Assembly (NCBI GenBank): GCA_020249415.1
Contig: JADCFR010000437.1
Coordinates: 1-12,478, forward strand
Reading direction: 5' to 3'
Length of the DNA: 12,478 bases
Source of the DNA: Roseomonas sp.
Lineage (GTDB): Bacteria; Pseudomonadota; Alphaproteobacteria; Acetobacterales; Acetobacteraceae
The notes under the pieces were generated by a model, which did no database searches, was not told the DNA's origin, and worked only from the letters and a program-made list of their open reading frames with translations. The translations under genes were made by a program, and so were the position numbers. Positions 8,404 through 12,478 of this stretch are shown one piece after another (within the stretch, counting starts at the first letter, position 1; the number at the start of each line of letters is the position of its first letter).

Positions 8404-8566
8404 CATCCCCCGTCCGGGAAGGACCGAACCCAAGAGGATTTGCTCAGGCCCCCACCGCAAAGACGGCGAAGCCGCGCGGAGCAGGAAGCCACAGGAAAAG
8501 TCATCCTTGCCGTGCGCGCCACCTCGGCGATGCCGGCATTGCGGAAGGTTTGAACGGTTTCAACTG
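8404..8566. other. Unexplained gap between waaA and lpxK
   Basis: 163 bases in an otherwise tightly packed operon. I find no convincing gene. Weak secondary structure is visible: GTCC-GGGAA-GGAC (8412-8424), a nested CCGC/CGGC-GAA-GCCG/GCGG hairpin (8455-8479), and TTGAA-CGGT-TTCAA (8550-8563) just before the lpxK start. The waaA frame stays open after its stop until 8551, and the lpxK frame is open upstream of its start, but both look like chance in GC-rich DNA. The gap may hold a secondary promoter, a repeat or a leader for lpxK. Confidence 0.5.
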
Positions 8567-9544
8567 ATGCGAGCGCCTGAATTCTGGAGCAGTAAGCCTG
8601 GTGTGGCGGCAGCCTTGCTCTCGCCCATTGCGGCGCTTTACGCGGCAACCACCGCGCGGCGCATGGCGCGCCCGGGGCAGAAGCTTGCCTTGCCGGTGAT
8701 CTGCTGCGGCAATGCGACGGCGGGCGGTGCAGGCAAAACCACCGTCGCGCTTGATCTGGGCGAAAGGCTTCGCGCGCGCGGCTTGGCGCCGCATTTCCTG
8801 TTGCGTGGCTATGGCGGCAAGCTGAAAGGCCCGGCCAGTGTTGACCCCGCCGCCCATGACAGCCGCGCCGTGGGGGATGAAGCCTTGCTGCTGGCCGCCC
8901 TTGCACCGACCTGGGTTTCGGCAGACCGTGCGGCGGGTGGCGCGGCGGCGGAAGGGGCTGGGGCGCAGGCTATCATCATGGATGATGGGTTGCAGAACCC
9001 GACACTCGAAAAAACGCTCTCGCTGCTGATCATTGATGGGTCATATGGGTTTGGAAATGGCCGGGTGATCCCATCCGGACCGCTGCGCGAACCGGTGGCC
9101 GCTGCCGCCGCGCGCTGCCAGGCCGCCGTGCTGATCGGGGAGGATGAGACCGGCGCGCTGGCGCATCTGCCGCCCGGCTTGCCGGTGCTGCGCGCCCGCT
9201 TGGTGCCGGGGCCGGAGGCGGCGGCTTTGGCCGGCAAGCCCGTGGTGGCGTTTTGCGGCATCGCCAATCCGCGCAAATTCTTCTCAACGCTTCAGGAAGC
9301 CGGCGCTGTGCTGGCCGCGCGCCATCCCTTCGCGGATCACTACCCCTTCGATGACCAGGAAATCCGCGATATCCTGACCGAGGCGGAAAAGCTCCGCGCC
9401 ATTCCGGTAACCACGCGCAAGGATATTGTGCGCATCCCGCCCGCCTTGCGCAGCGGCATTCAGGTGGTGAGCATTGCGCTGGCCTGGGATGACCCAGCGG
9501 AGATTGAGGCGCTGCTGGACAGGGCTATTCCAGGAAAAACTTGA
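8567..9544 (+). CDS. lpxK: Tetraacyldisaccharide 4'-kinase
   Basis: A 325-residue LpxK, the inner-membrane kinase that phosphorylates the 4' position of the lipid A disaccharide using ATP. The start M-R-A-P-E-F-W is typical for the family, so I prefer 8567 to the in-frame ATG at 8507. A hydrophobic N-terminal helix (about 11-29) precedes the Walker A T-A-G-G-A-G-K-T at 51-58. Other conserved sites are V-G-D-E-A at 102-106 (the aspartate that is catalytic in Aquifex LpxK), D-D-G-L-Q-N at 139-144, S-G-P-L-R-E-P at 170-176 and F-A-D-H-Y at 255-259. No clear ribosome binding site is visible; a 5-base hairpin lies immediately upstream of the start. Its stop codon overlaps the -35 box of the next gene. 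Confidence 0.96.
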   Translation: MRAPEFWSSKPGVAAALLSPIAALYAATTARRMARPGQKLALPVICCGNATAGGAGKTTVALDLGERLRARGLAPHFLLRGYGGKLKGPASVDPAAHDSRAVGDEALLLAALAPTWVSADRAAGGAAAEGAGAQAIIMDDGLQNPTLEKTLSLLIIDGSYGFGNGRVIPSGPLREPVAAAAARCQAAVLIGEDETGALAHLPPGLPVLRARLVPGPEAAALAGKPVVAFCGIANPRKFFSTLQEAGAVLAARHPFADHYPFDDQEIRDILTEAEKLRAIPVTTRKDIVRIPPALRSGIQVVSIALAWDDPAEIEALLDRAIPGKT

Positions 9545-9568
9545 CAAACCGTCCGGACGGTATAGTTA
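9541..9568 (+). promoter_or_regulatory. Predicted promoter of the tetR-devBC operon
   Basis: A perfect TTGACA (9541-9546) overlaps the lpxK stop codon. Candidate -10 boxes are TAGTTA at 9563-9568 (16-base spacer) or TATAGT at 9561-9566 (14-base spacer, short). Either would start transcription close to the ATG at 9575, giving a very short leader or a leaderless message. AAGGGG at 9568-9573 is too close to that ATG to act as a normal ribosome binding site. Confidence 0.6.
9548..9561. promoter_or_regulatory. Palindromic TetR operator candidate
   Basis: A perfect 14-base palindrome, ACCGTCCGGACGGT, lies between the -35 and -10 boxes of the predicted promoter and 13 bases before the TetR start. 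Its size, symmetry and position fit the operator of an autoregulating TetR repressor that would block RNA polymerase. Binding by the adjacent TetR protein is inferred from position. Confidence 0.7.
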
Positions 9569-9574
9569 AGGGGC

Positions 9575-10246
9575 ATGGATGGAACCACCCCCGGCGCTGA
9601 GCGTTTTCAAGCCAAGCCCCTTGGCTTGGCGCCTCGGAAAACGCGATCAACCAATAAATCGGAGCAGATTGGCGACGCGAGTGCGTTGCCAATCTGCCCG
9701 GATGCACCAACGCGCATCCTGGATGCGGCTGAAAACCTGATCATCGCGCGCGGCGTCGCCGCGATGACGCTCGAAGCCGTGGCGCGCGAAGCCGGGGTGT
9801 CCAAGGGCGGTTTGCTGTATCACTTCGCCTCCAAGGAGGTGCTGTTGGAAGCGCTGCTCGGCCGGCTTGCCGCCTTCATTGCCCAGGAATTCGCGGCCTG
9901 CGTCGCCACCCAGCCGGAAGGGCCGGGGCGCGTGGCGCGGTCCATGCTGGAATGGGGTTTTGGCGAGGGCGAGATGGCCTGCAATGAACGCCATCAGCGC
10001 GCCGGCGCGGTCTTTCTGGCGGCCTTCCATCATGACCCCGCGCTTTTGGCGCCGATGCGCGCCGTGATTGCGGAAATGCGCGCGGCAGTTGCCGCTGATG
10101 GCCTGCCGCCTGGTCATGGCGCGGCCATTGTGGCGGCAGGCGATGGGCTGTTCATGGCGCGGCTATTCAGCCTCTACACGCCAAGTTCCGAAGAATTGGC
10201 GGAAATGCGCGCCGCACTTTCGGGGCTTTTGGGGGTGCGGCCATGA
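9575..10246 (+). CDS. TetR family transcriptional regulator
   Basis: A 223-residue TetR/AcrR-type repressor. Helix 1 begins around residue 46 (T-R-I-L-D-A-A-E-N-L-I). The helix-turn-helix is at about 64-83 (T-L-E-A-V-A-R-E-A-G-V-S-K-G-G-L-L-Y-H-F), followed by A-S-K-E-V-L-L-E. The C-terminal ligand-binding and dimer domain is mostly helical and gives no ligand clue. The stretch before helix 1 is about 45 residues, against about 10-20 in most relatives, and residues 9-41 are encoded by two strong DNA hairpins. ATG 9575 is the only ATG upstream of the domain; an in-frame TTG at 9686 is an alternative that would exclude most of this stretch. It overlaps the HlyD gene by 4 bases and probably represses itself and the exporter. 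Confidence 0.9.
   Translation: MDGTTPGAERFQAKPLGLAPRKTRSTNKSEQIGDASALPICPDAPTRILDAAENLIIARGVAAMTLEAVAREAGVSKGGLLYHFASKEVLLEALLGRLAAFIAQEFAACVATQPEGPGRVARSMLEWGFGEGEMACNERHQRAGAVFLAAFHHDPALLAPMRAVIAEMRAAVAADGLPPGHGAAIVAAGDGLFMARLFSLYTPSSEELAEMRAALSGLLGVRP
9601..9644. repeat. Stem-loop 1 of palindromic element within tetR
   Basis: Nested inverted repeats. The outer arms GCGTTTTC (9601-9608) and GAAAACGC (9637-9644) match perfectly. Inside, CAAGCCAAG (9608-9616) and CTTGGCTTG (9620-9628) form a perfect 9-base stem with the loop CCC. An asymmetric bulge of about 8 bases (9629-9636) lies on the 3' side. It is translated in frame as part of the unusual TetR N-terminus if the start at 9575 is right. 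Confidence 0.8.
9664..9697. repeat. Stem-loop 2 of palindromic element within tetR
   Basis: A 15-base-pair stem with a GAGT loop: left arm 9664-9678 (GCAGATTGGCGACGC) and right arm 9683-9697 (GCGTTGCCAATCTGC), with one G-T wobble (9674/9687) and otherwise perfect pairing. It is separated from stem-loop 1 by a 19-base, relatively AT-rich spacer (9645-9663). Arms this long are not expected in coding sequence and suggest a mobile palindromic (REP-like) unit. Confidence 0.85.
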
Positions 10247-11280
10247 CACTGCGCGGCAAGATCATCGCTGGGCTGCTGTTGCTTGGCATTGGCGGCGGCG
10301 TTTTTTGGCAATTGCGCGCGAGCCCGCCGCCCCCAGTGACTAGCCCACCCGCGGCTGCCACTGGCCCGATTGGTGTCGGTGCCTTGGGTCGGGTTGAACC
10401 TGCTTCGCGCATTCGCCGGCTCAATCAACCGGGCGGCATGGCGGTGACGCGGCTTGATCGCCTGCTGGTCGCTGAAGGGGCGGAAGTCACGCAGGGCCAA
10501 TTGCTCGCGGAATTTGCCGATGCCGGCATGAAGGATGCCGCCGCCGCCCAGGCCGAAGCCAGCTTGGCCGAGGCCGAAGCGCAGCTCGCCCGGCTGCGCG
10601 CCGCCGGCAGGCCCTCAGAGATCGAGGCGCAGCGCGCCCGCATTGAAGCCATCACCGCGCAACAAGAAATCGCTTTGCGTGATGCCGAGCGCGCCGAGCG
10701 CCTGGTGCCGACCGGGGCGGGCGCCATCGCAACCGCCGATCGCAGCCGCGCCACCGCAACACGGTTGGCCGCCGAAAAGCGCGAAGCCATGGCGGCCCTG
10801 GATTCGCTGCTCACATCGCGGCCCGAGGATATCGCTTTGGCCGAAGCGCGCGTTGCTGGCGCGCGGGCGGCAGTGGCCAAGGCGTTTGCTGATGCCGAAT
10901 TGGCCCGCGTGCGCGCGCCGATTGCGGGCACGGTCTTGCGCATTTTCGTCCGTCCCGGTGATCAGGTGGGCGCGGATGGCGTACTGGAAATCGCTGATCT
11001 TTCCAGGCTTGAGATCGTGGCCGATGTCTATGAAACCGATCTGCCGCGCGTGCGCCAGGGTGCCGCGGCGGAAGTGGTGGTGCCAGGTGAAGCGCAACGC
11101 TTCGCCGCGCGGGTAAGCGATATCGGCTGGACCGTGCGGCGCCAGACCCAGGCCAGCAATGACCCCGTGGCGGCGGTGGATGCGCGCACCGTGGAAGTGC
11201 GCCTGACGCTGGAGGAGGCCGGCGCGGCCGCCTTGCGTCGGCGATCCAATATGCAGGTGCAGGTGGCGATCCGGCCATGA
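10243..11280 (+). CDS. HlyD/DevB-like ABC exporter adaptor
   Basis: A 345-residue membrane fusion protein for an ABC exporter. A single N-terminal membrane anchor (about 6-23) is followed by a Pro-rich linker and the lipoyl half G-V-G-A-L-G-R-V-E-P (44-53), typical of DevB-like adaptors. A long Ala/Glu/Arg-rich coiled-coil hairpin spans about 97-222. The returning lipoyl strand V-R-A-P-I-A-G-T-V-L is at 223-232, and the beta-barrel segment D-V-Y-E-T-D-L at 261-267. It should sit in the periplasm and link the DevC permease to an outer-membrane channel. ATGA overlaps join it to tetR upstream and to devC downstream. DevB in cyanobacteria serves glycolipid export; the substrate here is unknown. 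Confidence 0.9.
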   Translation: MTLRGKIIAGLLLLGIGGGVFWQLRASPPPPVTSPPAAATGPIGVGALGRVEPASRIRRLNQPGGMAVTRLDRLLVAEGAEVTQGQLLAEFADAGMKDAAAAQAEASLAEAEAQLARLRAAGRPSEIEAQRARIEAITAQQEIALRDAERAERLVPTGAGAIATADRSRATATRLAAEKREAMAALDSLLTSRPEDIALAEARVAGARAAVAKAFADAELARVRAPIAGTVLRIFVRPGDQVGADGVLEIADLSRLEIVADVYETDLPRVRQGAAAEVVVPGEAQRFAARVSDIGWTVRRQTQASNDPVAAVDARTVEVRLTLEEAGAAALRRRSNMQVQVAIRP

Positions 11281-12478
11281 ATGCGCTGACGGAGAATTTG
11301 CCTGCGCCGACAGTGGCTTCTGCGCCGGCACCGCGCAGCAAGGGGCGTGTTTCGCTGCTTGAATGGTTCTGGCTGCCCGCGCGGCTGGCGACGCGCCAGC
11401 TTTTCTTTGAACGCGCGCGGCTGCTTTCCGCCATTGCGGGCGTGATGTTCGCGGCCGTGCTGGTCTTCATGCAGCTTGGCTTTCGCGCAGCCTTGTTTGA
11501 CAGCGCGACCAGGCTTTACGCCGCCATGGAAGCGGAATTATTCCTGATGAATCCGCTCACCATGGCGAGCTTCCGGCCAGAGACCATGCCGCGCATCCGT
11601 GCCCATCAGGCGCTTGCGCTCCCGGAAGTGGCACAGGCCGTGCCGGTTTATCTGACACAGCTTTCCTGGCGCAATCCGGAAACCGGCGCCAAGCGCGCCA
11701 TTCAGTTGATCGGCTTTGATGTTGAAGCGGGTGCCATGCGTTTTGAAGGCCTCGATAAGATATCGGATGCGCTGCGGCAGGTGGATACGGTTGGGTTTGA
11801 TGTGCGTTCGCGCCCGGAATTTGGTGATGTGGCCAAGAAACTCGCCGAAGGCGGTCCGTTTGAGGTGCAGATCGGCAATCGCATGATGCGCCTTGTGGGT
11901 CTTGTGGAAATCGGCCCTTCCTTCGGCGCCGATGGCAATCTGGTGATGAGTGAGGTGAATTTTCGCCGCTTGGTGCGCGACCGCAATCAAGCCAATGTTG
12001 ATCTGATTGCCATCCGCCTGATGCCCGGTGCCGATATTCAGGCCGCCAAGGAAAGGCTCAAGGCGTTATTGCCAGGCGATATCCGGGTGCTGACGCAGCC
12101 GCAATTGGTGGCACACGAACGCCATTACTGGGAAACCGCCACCGCGATCGGCTTCATTTTCGGCTTTGGCAGCATCATGGGGCTGATTGTCGGCATGGTG
12201 ATTGTCTATCAGATCCTGTTCAGCGATATCGCCAATCACTTGCGCGAATATGCGACGCTGAAGGCGATTGGCTATTCCAATTTCTATCTGGCGCGGGTGG
12301 TCATGGCCTCGGCGCTGATCCTGGCGGTGTTTGGATTTACGCCGGGGTTTTTGGCATCGCTTTGGGTGTATGAATTCGTCGGCGCCGCCACCTTCCTGCC
12401 GCTTGGCATGACCTGGGACCGCGCCATCACCGTATTCCTCATGATCTTTGGCATGTGCGCGCTGGCGGGCTTGCTTGC
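11277..12478 (+). CDS. devC: ABC exporter permease, DevC-like (3' end cut)
   Basis: 400 complete codons are visible, close to full length for this family, before the window ends without a stop. The start is the ATG of an ATGA overlap with the HlyD-like gene; the ATG at 11281 is out of frame and meets a stop after two codons. A variable N-terminus is followed by helix 1 (about 50-70), a long periplasmic domain (about 71-285) and three further helices (about 289-312, 340-365, 383-400+). This is the FtsX/MacB-like permease fold. The cytoplasmic helix D-I-A-N-H-L-R-E-Y-A-T-L-K-A-I-G-Y (317-333) is characteristic of DevC and probably contacts the ATPase. The matching DevA-type ATPase is expected just beyond the right edge. 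Confidence 0.9.
   Translation, partial: MNALTENLPAPTVASAPAPRSKGRVSLLEWFWLPARLATRQLFFERARLLSAIAGVMFAAVLVFMQLGFRAALFDSATRLYAAMEAELFLMNPLTMASFRPETMPRIRAHQALALPEVAQAVPVYLTQLSWRNPETGAKRAIQLIGFDVEAGAMRFEGLDKISDALRQVDTVGFDVRSRPEFGDVAKKLAEGGPFEVQIGNRMMRLVGLVEIGPSFGADGNLVMSEVNFRRLVRDRNQANVDLIAIRLMPGADIQAAKERLKALLPGDIRVLTQPQLVAHERHYWETATAIGFIFGFGSIMGLIVGMVIVYQILFSDIANHLREYATLKAIGYSNFYLARVVMASALILAVFGFTPGFLASLWVYEFVGAATFLPLGMTWDRAITVFLMIFGMCALAGLL

Noticed and set aside
8404..8553. Open waaA frame continuing about 49 codons past the TAG stop, suggesting readthrough
   Set aside because: WaaA already has full family length at 8403; the extension is basic and low in information, and no readthrough signal is seen.
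8169..8906. 245-codon minus-strand open frame covering the waaA-lpxK gap
   Set aside because: Low-complexity Arg/Ala/Pro translation, antisense to both waaA and lpxK, with no start context or homology signal.
9601..9697. CRISPR repeat, tRNA or riboswitch
   Set aside because: There is only one copy of each stem, no direct-repeat/spacer pattern, no cloverleaf and no known aptamer core.
9590..9701. Target-site duplication CCCGG flanking the palindromic element
   Set aside because: CCCGG occurs at 9590-9594 and 9697-9701, but the motif is short and common in this DNA, and the 107-base offset does not keep the frame that the in-frame insertion idea needs.

Overview
The window looks like a chromosomal segment of a GC-rich Gram-negative alphaproteobacterium, most likely Rhodospirillales/Acetobacteraceae-like. 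This is inferred from base composition, the lipid A gene set and protein flavour; no rRNA or other marker gene is present. All of the sequence is accounted for by dense genes, most of them in tightly packed operons. No tRNA, rRNA, CRISPR, phage gene or transposase was seen.

Left part (1-1838). A quinone/enone-reductase-type MDR oxidoreductase runs off the left edge on the minus strand. It is divergent from an enoyl-CoA hydratase/isomerase, which overlaps a GNAT acetyltransferase by 4 bases (ATGA). A thioredoxin gene (trxA, minus strand) converges on the GNAT gene.

Middle (1905-6263, minus strand). A lipoprotein membrane fusion protein and an HAE1-type RND efflux permease form a tripartite pump operon read right to left. 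trxA follows 78 bases downstream, behind a perfect hairpin. No outer-membrane channel or dedicated regulator lies next to the pump.

Right-middle (6419-9544, plus strand). A lipid A operon: a DUF374 lysophospholipid-acyltransferase-like protein, waaA (Kdo transferase, ATGA overlap) and lpxK (lipid A 4'-kinase). A 163-base unexplained gap separates waaA from lpxK.

Right end (9541-12478, plus strand). A TetR regulator, a DevB-like HlyD adaptor and a DevC-like ABC exporter permease (cut by the right edge) are joined by two ATGA overlaps, so they should be co-expressed. A TTGACA box overlapping the lpxK stop and a perfect 14-base palindrome precede the TetR gene and suggest autoregulation.

The most unusual feature is in the 5' end of the TetR gene. 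Two strong stem-loops within about 100 bases (9601-9697) lie in frame between the start codon and the DNA-binding domain, giving an abnormally long N-terminus. They look like a small palindromic element inserted into a coding sequence. Otherwise the window is ordinary envelope, efflux and metabolic genes; I see no convincing new defence or biosynthetic system.
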